A stretch of DNA of 44,506 nt from an uncultured Clostridia bacterium (lineage in GTDB: Bacteria; Bacillota; Clostridia; Christensenellales; Borkfalkiaceae), in assembly GCA_934796775.1 (NCBI GenBank), contig CAKVPH010000015.1, positions 1 to 44,506 on the forward strand, read 5' to 3'. Below, piece by piece: positions 1 through 6,590 of this stretch (positions are counted from its first letter, which is position 1; each line of letters starts with the position of its first letter). The notes beneath the pieces were generated by a model. That model was not told the origin of the DNA and ran no database searches. It saw nothing but the letters and a program-made list of their open reading frames with translations. Position numbers and translations under genes: made by a program.

Positions 1-54
1 ACCATACCCTTTGGCGGGGTGTTTTAAGAAATTCGCGGTAATTTATTTTTCCTT

Positions 55-330
55 CTACTATAATTGGAAACTTCCGGCACGAAAGTAAATGGTTTGCACG
101 CAACTTTTTCATTAAGACGAAGATTTTTTCACTTTATATGAACAATAGAGGACAAAAACTTCGTTTTTTTTAAAAAAATACCCCTCTACTATAATTGGAA
201 ACTTTCGGTACGAAAGTTGACGGTCTGCACGAAACTTTTTTCATTAAGACAAAGATTCTCTAACTATATATGAATAATAGAGGGCAAAAACTTTTACGTT
301 CACATTACATATCCTCAATATTATTGGAAA
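55..330. repeat. Tandem 131-base repeat upstream of the C gene
   Basis: Two full copies begin at 55 and 186 with the same CTACTATAATTGGAAACTT start and run in parallel: a (T)CGG(T/C)ACGAAAGT hairpin segment, TTTGCACG/TCTGCACG, TTCATTAAGAC(G/A)AAGATT, then AATAGAGG(A/G)CAAAAACTT. A third, degenerate start follows near 314-335. A further block, CTTTG(G)CGGGG(G)TGTTTT, occurs at about 8-30 and again at 340-357, so the array probably continues left of the window. In copy 2 the arms AACTTTCG and CGAAAGTT form an 8-base inverted repeat. No open reading frame is carried. Function is unknown; the units are too long and too few for CRISPR. Confidence 0.8.
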
Positions 331-416
331 GTTTCAATTGCTTTGCGGGGGTGTTTTTGAAAAAATTCAGAAAGTTTTCACATTAAATAGCATACAGTGG
401 AATTTACATGTTTGGT

Positions 417-449
417 ATGTGACTTATAGTCCGTTGTGAAAAAAGTCAC
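417..449 (+). promoter_or_regulatory. C-protein operator (paired C-boxes)
   Basis: The left half GTGACTTATAGTC (419-431) followed by CGT and the right half GTGAAAAAAGTCA (436-448) have the GTGA-n-AGTC pattern of restriction-modification controller-protein operators; as I remember it, the left half matches the C.Esp1396I left operator almost exactly. The two AGTC cores are 16 bases apart. The right half overlaps the -35 box of the promoter for the downstream gene, as in autoregulated C-R operons, where the left site activates and the right site represses. Confidence 0.8.
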
Positions 450-462
450 TTAATGTTATAAT
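434..462 (+). promoter_or_regulatory. Promoter of the C-R operon
   Basis: TTGTGA (434-439), a 17-base spacer and a perfect TATAAT (457-462) lie 26 bases upstream of the C gene start. The -35 lies within the right C-box, consistent with regulation by the C protein. Confidence 0.75.
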
Positions 463-487
463 TTATATATTTCAAAAGGAGTGCTTT

Positions 488-694
488 ATGGACATAAAAC
501 TTTTGGTCGGGAAAAGAGTAAAAGAATTACGTAATAAACTAGGTGTTAGTCAGGAAGAGCTTGCCGATATTGTTGGATTGGATAGAACTTACATCACGAG
601 TGTTGAATGTGGCAAACGAAATATTTCTATCGTGAATATCGAAAAACTTGCAAAAGCATTAAACGTAACTCTTTCAGAATTTTTTAATTTTTAA
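488..694 (+). CDS. Restriction-modification controller (C) protein
   Basis: A 68-residue Xre-family helix-turn-helix protein. The segment LDRTYITSVECGKRN (about residues 31-45) has the LDRTYI..xE...RN signature of C proteins such as C.Esp1396I and C.PvuII. The gene begins with ATG after AAAAGGAG (474-481) and lies just downstream of a C-box operator. C proteins bind as dimers to their own promoter and delay endonuclease expression until the host is methylated. The next gene, 14 bases downstream, is the presumed endonuclease, giving the classical C-R operon order, and the methyltransferases are convergent, as in the Esp1396I system. Family assignment and operator support each other strongly; its DNA target beyond the visible box is inferred. 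Confidence 0.85.
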   Translation: MDIKLLVGKRVKELRNKLGVSQEELADIVGLDRTYITSVECGKRNISIVNIEKLAKALNVTLSEFFNF

Positions 695-708
695 TAGGAG
701 AAAAGCAA

Positions 709-1308
709 ATGACAAAAACTGAATTGTTTATTAAACTTGCTCAACCAAACGAAAATGGTATCAGCCGATGGGTAGATATTGATGAGTTCGTTGGAGAATA
801 TGCATCCTTAACCTTTGGTAATGGTGCATCTTGGGCGAGAAAAGAATCTACTCTTGCCAAAAGATACATTATTGAATTTGATAAGAGCATAACGCCCGGC
901 AATGGAATAGATCGAATCCGCTTAAATGGTTTCAATGACGGCGACTATTCACAACACATTCGTGCCGATATCAAAAGGGCAATCAAAGCACGTCGCTGTG
1001 TTGTTTTGGGCACTTCCAATCCAGAGGTTGATCATAAAAACGGAATGAAAAACGAAGATAGAGTTATGCGTAATGAAGATCAAAGATTAGAAGATTTTCA
1101 ACCATTGAGTAAAGCGGCTAACGATGCTAAAAGACAATTTTGCAAAGAGTGTCGCAGGACAGGTTTTCGTTACGATGCAAAGCTGTTGGGTTATCCTATC
1201 TCGTATTATCAAGGTGGCGCAAAACATAACTGCGAAGAAGATGCTTGTGTAGGTTGCTATTGGTATGACCCATTAGAATTCAAGAGACATTTACAGGAGA
1301 AAAAATAA
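709..1308 (+). CDS. HNH-type (beta-beta-alpha-metal) type II restriction endonuclease
   Basis: A 199-residue protein. The EVDHKNG segment (residues 106-112, with D108-H109) followed by FQPLSKAANDAKR (130-142) is a typical HNH motif: the first His coordinates or activates, and N138 lies where the central Asn is expected. Cysteine pairs C145/C148 and C180/C183 probably bind a structural zinc around the nuclease core. The C-terminal CVGCYWYDPLEFK recalls other type II HNH enzymes, but I do not recognise a named isoschizomer and the recognition sequence cannot be read from sequence. RBS AGGAG at 696-700. It follows the C gene by 14 bases and overlaps the next gene by one base (TAATG), so it is probably the C-controlled cleavage subunit. 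Confidence 0.75.
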   Translation: MTKTELFIKLAQPNENGISRWVDIDEFVGEYASLTFGNGASWARKESTLAKRYIIEFDKSITPGNGIDRIRLNGFNDGDYSQHIRADIKRAIKARRCVVLGTSNPEVDHKNGMKNEDRVMRNEDQRLEDFQPLSKAANDAKRQFCKECRRTGFRYDAKLLGYPISYYQGGAKHNCEEDACVGCYWYDPLEFKRHLQEKK

Positions 1309-2441
1309 TGACAACGCATGTTTTTGTTGTTGATGAAACTACATTTAAGTATCATTTGGAGTATAAGTTTGCAGGAACAGGAGCGAAAGATAAGCAATCA
1401 TCATTTTTATTAAATGCAAACATAGCATATAATTCTACTACGGAAAGAATGTTGGTTGGAATGATTGCGGATATATCCAGAATAAGAGTTGGTGATAATG
1501 TAATTTTTTATCTTCAATCGTCTGGTGATGCGCCAGGAACCTTTTATGGTGTATTTAAGGTTGTATCTCAACCGTTTTTTGACGAAAATGATGGAAATAA
1601 TTATTTAATATATAGGCTTGGAAAAGGATTGTCTTTTAGAGTTTTAATTTCAGGTAACAACGTTTATAGCAAGGGAATAACAGAACACGAGTATTTAGAT
1701 TCTCTAAAAGGAAAAAATCATCCATCTGATTTATGTTGGAGTTTAATTTATAGAAAACTCAAAGGCAATCGCGGTTGCACGATGATAATGGATTATGAAT
1801 TCAATGACCTGAAAGAAAAATTAATACAGAAAAATAATGGAAATACCCTAGAGGCAAATAATTTTACTTTTAACACCTCAACAAAAGAAATAGAAGCAAG
1901 CAGTAATGAAAATACTTATGAAGGCGTTCAAAATTCAATTAATATAAAAAATAGATTATTGTATAAATTCAATAGAAATAATGCTTTTGAAGCCCATTTA
2001 CAAGCGTATCTTACTGCAAATATTGACAATGCAATGTATAGAACTACTTTATTACCATTGCCACACAATGATGTTTGGATTGGGAATGAAGTGTCCTGTG
2101 GCGTTGGAATGCAGAGAATTGATTTAATGATTAAGCAAGAAACTGACAATGATGTTTTTATTAAAGTAATTGAATTAAAACAAGTTGCTCCATATCAGTA
2201 TATCGTAGATAAACAGCTTCCTTGGTATTTAGAATGGCTGTCAGATTATGTAATACCGAAATACAGAAACAAACACATACACGTTATCCCTTCCGTTATC
2301 GCAAGAGGTGATATTGATGGAGAACTCAAGACTCTATATGAAAATTTCAATTTTCATATAGAGGGTGTTGAAGTTTCAAACTTAGAATACATTGGATTTA
2401 ATGTAAATAATAACGAAATTGAATTAATAAAATATCTATAA
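1308..2441 (+). CDS. EVE/PUA-like domain fused to a PD-(D/E)XK (NucS-like) nuclease
   Basis: A 377-residue protein in two parts. The N-terminal half (about 1-165) has VGDNVIFYLQ (61-70) and GTFYGVFKVVSQPF (77-90), resembling EVE/YTH-type PUA folds that read modified bases. The C-terminal part has E228 in an FEAHLQAYL helix, RIDLMI with D272, and IELK (E289, K291) followed by a PYQY helix, the arrangement of NucS/DUF91-like PD-(D/E)XK nucleases. A variable linker lies at about 170-215. The start codon overlaps the preceding stop (TAATG), implying translational coupling with the HNH enzyme. It could be a modification-dependent restriction enzyme cleaving modified phage DNA, or an accessory subunit of the adjacent endonuclease. 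The nuclease half is confident, the EVE-like half moderately so. Confidence 0.7.
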   Translation: MTTHVFVVDETTFKYHLEYKFAGTGAKDKQSSFLLNANIAYNSTTERMLVGMIADISRIRVGDNVIFYLQSSGDAPGTFYGVFKVVSQPFFDENDGNNYLIYRLGKGLSFRVLISGNNVYSKGITEHEYLDSLKGKNHPSDLCWSLIYRKLKGNRGCTMIMDYEFNDLKEKLIQKNNGNTLEANNFTFNTSTKEIEASSNENTYEGVQNSINIKNRLLYKFNRNNAFEAHLQAYLTANIDNAMYRTTLLPLPHNDVWIGNEVSCGVGMQRIDLMIKQETDNDVFIKVIELKQVAPYQYIVDKQLPWYLEWLSDYVIPKYRNKHIHVIPSVIARGDIDGELKTLYENFNFHIEGVEVSNLEYIGFNVNNNEIELIKYL

Positions 2442-2443
2442 GG

Positions 2444-2472
2444 AAAAGGAGAAGTGCTCACTTCTCCTTTTT
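2444..2472. terminator. Shared bidirectional terminator between convergent operons
   Basis: AAAAGGAGAAGT (2444-2455) pairs with ACTTCTCCTTTT (2460-2471) around a 4-base loop. It has T or A runs on both strands and sits between the stop codons of the two converging operons; the minus-strand stop codon lies within the loop. Confidence 0.8.
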
Positions 2473-3246
2473 GAATACAAAGATATACTCGTGCTTAAAT
2501 AGATACAGCCCATTTTGCAAAGCACGTTGTCGCCAAAGTGCTTTTTGATTTGCTTTGCCTTTTGTTTCCTCAAAATTCTTAACTATTGTTGCTTTTAGTG
2601 TAAGTCCTTCTTGTTGCGTCGCTTGCATACAATAAAAGCCCAACGGAACTAATTGACTGTTTGCATACTTATCGCCTATTATAACGGCACAATATCGTCC
2701 TTTTTCAAGTATTGCAGACGTGTTTCTTACCACCTGTCGAAAATTATTTATAAATTCGTCTAAACTGGTTGAATTTGACAAATCGTTTTCATCTTCGCTA
2801 AATTTGATTATATCCCAATAGGGTGGGTGGTAAATAATAAATTGAACGCTGTTGATATTATAAGTCTCTAATATTCTCTTCGTATCAAATGTTCTACTAT
2901 CATCTACAAATGTATCAGCAACAATGCCATCTTTACTTTCGGAATGAATTCTATTTATTGCTTCTGCTGCAACATTTGGTTGTAGTTCTATACCGATGGA
3001 ATTTCTTCCCATTCGTTGTGCCTCAATCAAAGTCGTTCCGCTACCGGCAAAAGGGTCTAATACAAAATCACCTGCTTTTGTGTAACGGGTAAGTAGTTGA
3101 TGCGGTATTTGCGGAACAAAATTACCGTGATAATGTCCGTCGTGAGCTCCTGAATTATCTCTTTGGGGAATAATCCAAAGGCTGTCAGTCCAAACATCCG
3201 TCAATTCTTTCCAATTTGACATATCAAGGTCGTTTATTTTGCCCAT
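2458..3246 (-). CDS. DNA methyltransferase (N4-cytosine/N6-adenine class)
   Basis: A 262-residue SAM-dependent DNA methyltransferase. DPFAGSGTT (64-72) is motif I for SAM binding, followed by IGIEL; the catalytic motif IV is HPPYW (140-144), unusual because S, D or N normally precedes PPY. Motif I precedes motif IV, so it has an alpha/gamma-like rather than beta-like order despite its pfam01555-type sequence. An N-terminal PQIPHQLLTRYTKAGD segment is typical of the family. The base modified (m4C or m6A) cannot be decided from HPPY. Its start overlaps the preceding gene's stop by one base (TAATG on the minus strand), so both methyltransferases are co-translated and probably protect the two strands or half-sites of the target cut by a neighbouring endonuclease. 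Confidence 0.85.
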   Translation of the reverse strand: MGKINDLDMSNWKELTDVWTDSLWIIPQRDNSGAHDGHYHGNFVPQIPHQLLTRYTKAGDFVLDPFAGSGTTLIEAQRMGRNSIGIELQPNVAAEAINRIHSESKDGIVADTFVDDSRTFDTKRILETYNINSVQFIIYHPPYWDIIKFSEDENDLSNSTSLDEFINNFRQVVRNTSAILEKGRYCAVIIGDKYANSQLVPLGFYCMQATQQEGLTLKATIVKNFEETKGKANQKALWRQRALQNGLYLFKHEYIFVFKKEK

Positions 3247-4286
3247 TACATATCTTCCTTAACTAAACAATGCAAGTATTCTATTGTTGAATCAGACTTG
3301 CAATCTCTCGCATTATCTGCTTTAAATCGACGATATTGTTGCATATACACTTTGTATTTGCCATATTTTCTCATTACTTTTTCAATTGTATCGAAAGACA
3401 TAAGTCCTTCGTTGTTATAACTCAAAAAGATGTATTTGAATTTTGCATTTTTAATGAGTTCGTTAAAAGCATCTGCGACTTTGTTCTTTATGCAGAATAC
3501 ACTTTTTTGGTCAGCATAATCACGCAAGCCGGTTTTACCTTTAATTTCAGGGTTATCATATCTTGCGATTGTTTCAAGCAAGTGGTAATTTGAACAATAC
3601 TGACGCGCATTATACGGCGGATCAAGGTACAATATGTCGCCTGAAACATTCTTTATGAGTTCACTTATATCCTCATTATATACTTTACAGTCAACAGTTC
3701 CTTGCATTATAGGAAGTGCGATAAGTTCCATTTCTTTTAATGCAGACTTTTTAAGTTTTTTAAGATAAGCCCCGTAAACAGATGCCGTATTAGCATATTT
3801 ATCAATGCTATTTAACAATGAACCCAATAAAAAGAAATATTCGTGTCCATTGATTTTCCCTTGTTTCAGCCAATTCTCAATGACAATTCTGATAGCGTCA
3901 CATTTTTTAGCATTAAAATCAGAAAAATACATCCTACGAAATTCTTGTCCTTCAGTACCGCCATATGAGTAATTTTTATATATAAAGCCTTCAATGCCTT
4001 CAAGATTATTAAGTTCTTCAATAAGGTGGTTGCAACGTTCTTTGTCAAGATTGCCGTTGTTTTCAATCATATGCTTAGTTATTACATAGCTGTAGTATTG
4101 AATATCGTTGGCGATAATAGAATAACCTTGTTTTTTGAAAGAACCGCTTACAACCCCAGTGCCAGCAAATAAGTCGGCAAAAACCATTTCGGACGGTTGT
4201 TTAGTTTCGTTGTGCAATTTCAATGTTTTATCTATAGATGTTTCCAAAAAATCAATCAATGAATATTTAGATCCGATATAGTTCAT
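3246..4286 (-). CDS. D12-class N6-adenine DNA methyltransferase
   Basis: A 346-residue protein of the Dam/D12 family (pfam02086). NYIGSK at residues 2-7 is motif X, DLFAGTG (38-44) is motif I for SAM binding, and LDPPYNARQY (221-230) contains catalytic motif IV DPPY. The C-terminal FLSYNNEG segment also fits the family. Length is larger than Dam because of a target-recognition insertion between the motifs (about 75-200). It is separated by a single base from the upstream GIY-YIG gene and overlaps the downstream methyltransferase, forming a tight operon. It presumably methylates adenine in one strand of the cognate site; the target sequence is not predictable here. Confidence 0.9.
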   Translation of the reverse strand: MNYIGSKYSLIDFLETSIDKTLKLHNETKQPSEMVFADLFAGTGVVSGSFKKQGYSIIANDIQYYSYVITKHMIENNGNLDKERCNHLIEELNNLEGIEGFIYKNYSYGGTEGQEFRRMYFSDFNAKKCDAIRIVIENWLKQGKINGHEYFFLLGSLLNSIDKYANTASVYGAYLKKLKKSALKEMELIALPIMQGTVDCKVYNEDISELIKNVSGDILYLDPPYNARQYCSNYHLLETIARYDNPEIKGKTGLRDYADQKSVFCIKNKVADAFNELIKNAKFKYIFLSYNNEGLMSFDTIEKVMRKYGKYKVYMQQYRRFKADNARDCKSDSTIEYLHCLVKEDM

Positions 4287-4287
4287 A

Positions 4288-5319
4288 TTATTCTCCTTTT
4301 TGCAGACTCTTCAGTGAAATACCATCTGCATTTTTCCAACAAACATTGCCACTCACACTACTGCCCGCAACAAATTTTGCTGCTGCCGAACTACTTGTAA
4401 ATAGTATGTTTTCCGACAAAACGCGCTCGCCATTGATTATAGTTGATTTTTCTTCTCTCATCTTTACGATTGCATTAGGGCAACTTTGACTGTTTGAAAT
4501 AGACAACTTAGAGTCTTTCAACAACAAAAATCCGTCATCGTTCCATACGCATGTTGCGGTATATTTATCCGTCGTAAAGTAAAGCGAGATACCGTTTTTA
4601 TCGTCACCATTGTCTTTATCTGGAAAAGACGTGTGCGTGTCGGTTGGCTCATTTTCTCTATATTGACCTTCATCCTCAAGTCTTTTTCTTAAAGCGGATA
4701 ATACTTCTCCTTTATATGAGAAATGAAGAGTTCCTTGAACTCCACAATCACGATGAAGCAATTTCTTTGCTAAGGCACTTAAAGAAGTAGTCTTTCCTTG
4801 ATAGAGTATTTCTCTATCGCCAGCAACAGTACAAACAATAGAATTATCGTGAATATAGATAACCTCTTCACCAACTTTTATACCACACTTAAAGAAAGAA
4901 AACGGGGATTTTCTTTCTGCAACAATAGAAGCTTCTTCCGCTATCTTTTGTTCCTTCTTCTCTTGAGCAGTTTGTGCATATATAATGGGGGTTTCGCCAA
5001 ACATACCGCCAATAGTTCCCAATACGTCAACAGCATCTTCAGGTGACATTGCAAAAAACTCACGCACGCGAAGTTTTCCATTTAGGTTTTCTTTTGCCCT
5101 AAGTTCAGGTTTGAACATATCAAGCAGTTTATGTACGTTTTTGTCAGCCAACCTATTAGCAACATGCAAAACTGCATATTTTCTAAATCCAAAAGGAGTA
5201 CATTCGCTACGATTTAATTGTGCTAATCTTTCGTCTACGTTATCTGCATATCCAATCTTTACGTATTCAGGGAAGGATGGGTTTGTCAGTATGTAAATAT
5301 ATCCACCTTGTTCAGCCAT
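4288..5319 (-). CDS. GIY-YIG (T5orf172-type) nuclease with RAMA-like and DUF4357-like domains
   Basis: A 343-residue protein. GGYIYILTN (5-13) and VKIGYADNVDERLAQLN (20-36) are the GIY-YIG/T5orf172 nuclease core, with H63 and EFF (87-89) as further conserved positions. The middle part (about 135-215: GIKVGEEVIYI...SLSALAKKLL...QGTLHFSYKG) resembles the RAMA domain, predicted to recognise modified DNA. The C-terminal part (about 245-340: FTSSSAAAKFVAGSSVSGNVCWKN) resembles DUF4357. The gene lies one base after an Xre regulator and one base before the D12 methyltransferase. It is probably a restriction or modification-dependent nuclease of this operon. GIY-YIG is confident; the two reader-like domains rest on pattern recognition only. 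Confidence 0.75.
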   Translation of the reverse strand: MAEQGGYIYILTNPSFPEYVKIGYADNVDERLAQLNRSECTPFGFRKYAVLHVANRLADKNVHKLLDMFKPELRAKENLNGKLRVREFFAMSPEDAVDVLGTIGGMFGETPIIYAQTAQEKKEQKIAEEASIVAERKSPFSFFKCGIKVGEEVIYIHDNSIVCTVAGDREILYQGKTTSLSALAKKLLHRDCGVQGTLHFSYKGEVLSALRKRLEDEGQYRENEPTDTHTSFPDKDNGDDKNGISLYFTTDKYTATCVWNDDGFLLLKDSKLSISNSQSCPNAIVKMREEKSTIINGERVLSENILFTSSSAAAKFVAGSSVSGNVCWKNADGISLKSLQKGE

Positions 5320-5320
5320 A

Positions 5321-5515
5321 TTACTTGTCCTCCTCTACAATATTGTTTTCCTTGCAGAAATCATCAAAAGCCTTTTTAGCTAATCTACTTGGATTATAAG
5401 AGCCGTTTTCCCATCTGTTGATTGTGGCAAAACTAACACCCAATTCTCTCGCTAAATCCTCTTGGGATAATTTAAGTTCAGTTCGAACATATTTTACTTT
5501 TTCAGAAAAACTCAT
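5321..5515 (-). CDS. Small Xre-family transcriptional regulator
   Basis: A 64-residue helix-turn-helix protein: residues 14-45 (LKLSQEDLARELGVSFATIN then RWENG) are a canonical Xre/Cro fold. It starts at ATG behind GAGGAG (5526-5531, minus strand) and leads the methyltransferase/GIY-YIG operon, one base upstream of the nuclease gene. It lacks the LDRTYI signature of the C protein at 488, so the two operons appear to have separate regulators. Probable role: autoregulation of the minus-strand operon, perhaps of the divergent Hachiman promoter as well. Confidence 0.8.
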   Translation of the reverse strand: MSFSEKVKYVRTELKLSQEDLARELGVSFATINRWENGSYNPSRLAKKAFDDFCKENNIVEEDK

Positions 5516-5542
5516 TTCAGTACACTCCTCATTATTGAAAGT

Positions 5543-5571
5543 ATTATAACACTTTTTATAAAAAATGTAAA
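5543..5571 (-). promoter_or_regulatory. Promoter of the Xre/GIY-YIG/methyltransferase operon
   Basis: On the minus strand, TTTACA (5566-5571), a 17-base spacer and TATAAT (5543-5548) lie 28 bases upstream of the Xre start. No C-box is visible here. Confidence 0.75.
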
Positions 5572-5589
5572 GAGCAAGAGCCTATTACC

Positions 5590-5618
5590 TTGAAAATTTT
5601 ACTAGGATGTGGTATAAT
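5590..5618 (+). promoter_or_regulatory. Promoter of the Hachiman operon
   Basis: TTGAAA (5590-5595), a 17-base spacer and TATAAT (5613-5618) lie 28 bases upstream of hamA, back to back with the divergent operon's promoter. Confidence 0.75.
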
Positions 5619-5646
5619 TAAATAAATTTATTATGAGAGTGGTAAA

Positions 5647-6582
5647 ATGAGCAAAATATTTGATACAAATGATGTTGTTGTTTTAAAAGTTGACGAAGAT
5701 GACTTAATTTCGTTTCTCCTAAAAATGGATATTGATGATATGGGACAAGCACTTTATCCATTGGAACTTTTTACAGAAGAGCTGATTTCTGTTATTCCAG
5801 AATATGTTTTTGCAGAATATGAAACTTCAAATATTTCTCAAGTACAAGTTGTTCAAAAACTTAGAGAAGCGGCAAAGTCTATTTATAAAATAAAAGAATA
5901 TGATTTAATGCGTAAAGCATGTCTAGAAAATGATGACAACGCAAAAGCTGAATTAGATAACTTCCCTTTTAGAAAAAAGGGTGAATTTGGAGAGCTATTA
6001 TTACATTTTCTATTAAGAGATTTTAAGGGGACTATACCTCTTATATCTAAAGTTTATTTTAAAGACTCTTCGGGAATCCCTGCGCATGGTTTTGACGCGG
6101 TTCATATCTCTCCTACAGAAGAAATCTTATGGCTTGGAGAAAGTAAACTTTATACTGATGCCAAACAGGGATTGAAAGCATTAATAACAGACTTGGATAA
6201 ACATTTAACAACAGACTACCTTAATGACCAATTTGTGTTAATAAAAAAGAATTTAAATAATAATTCTATTCCTCAAAGAGAAGAATGGATAAAGAAGTTA
6301 TCTTCATGTGCTCAACTAAAGGAAAAATTAAAAATGATAAATATCCCTTTATTGTGTACATATGAGAATGATATTTACTCAAAATTTAAAGCAGATACAA
6401 CTTTCGATTTTGATAATTATCATGAATTAAATATTCGTGATTTAAAGCAGTATTTTGATAGCCAAAATACTCATCCACTAAAAAACCAATGTAATATAAT
6501 TTTGATGCTATTCCCTGTTGAAAGTAAGTTAGAATTAGTAAAAAGGCTACATGAACGTTTATGGCACATGCAGAATATGTAA
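5647..6582 (+). CDS. hamA: Hachiman anti-phage protein HamA (DUF1837 nuclease)
   Basis: A 311-residue DUF1837 protein. The family core is clear: KKGEFGELLLHFLLR (110-124, with E113 and E116), HGFDAVHI with D150, and LWLGESKLY with E165 and K167, a PD-(D/E)XK-type active site (D150, E165-x-K167). In Hachiman systems HamA is the nuclease and is held in check or licensed by the helicase HamB, which responds to abnormal DNA. The gene has its own promoter and its stop codon merges with the ribosome binding site of hamB (TAAGGAG at 6580-6586), so the two are co-translated. Catalytic residues are intact, so the system looks functional. Confidence 0.9.
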   Translation: MSKIFDTNDVVVLKVDEDDLISFLLKMDIDDMGQALYPLELFTEELISVIPEYVFAEYETSNISQVQVVQKLREAAKSIYKIKEYDLMRKACLENDDNAKAELDNFPFRKKGEFGELLLHFLLRDFKGTIPLISKVYFKDSSGIPAHGFDAVHISPTEEILWLGESKLYTDAKQGLKALITDLDKHLTTDYLNDQFVLIKKNLNNNSIPQREEWIKKLSSCAQLKEKLKMINIPLLCTYENDIYSKFKADTTFDFDNYHELNIRDLKQYFDSQNTHPLKNQCNIILMLFPVESKLELVKRLHERLWHMQNM

Positions 6583-6590
6583 GGAGTATT

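Noticed and set aside
55..330. CRISPR array from the tandem repeats
   Set aside because: Units are 131 bases with sequence similarity throughout, without alternating unique spacers, and no cas gene is nearby.
6561..6590. ATG 6561 as the start of hamB
   Set aside because: AAGGAG at 6581-6586 immediately precedes ATG 6591, and the ten extra residues overlap hamA without a ribosome binding site.
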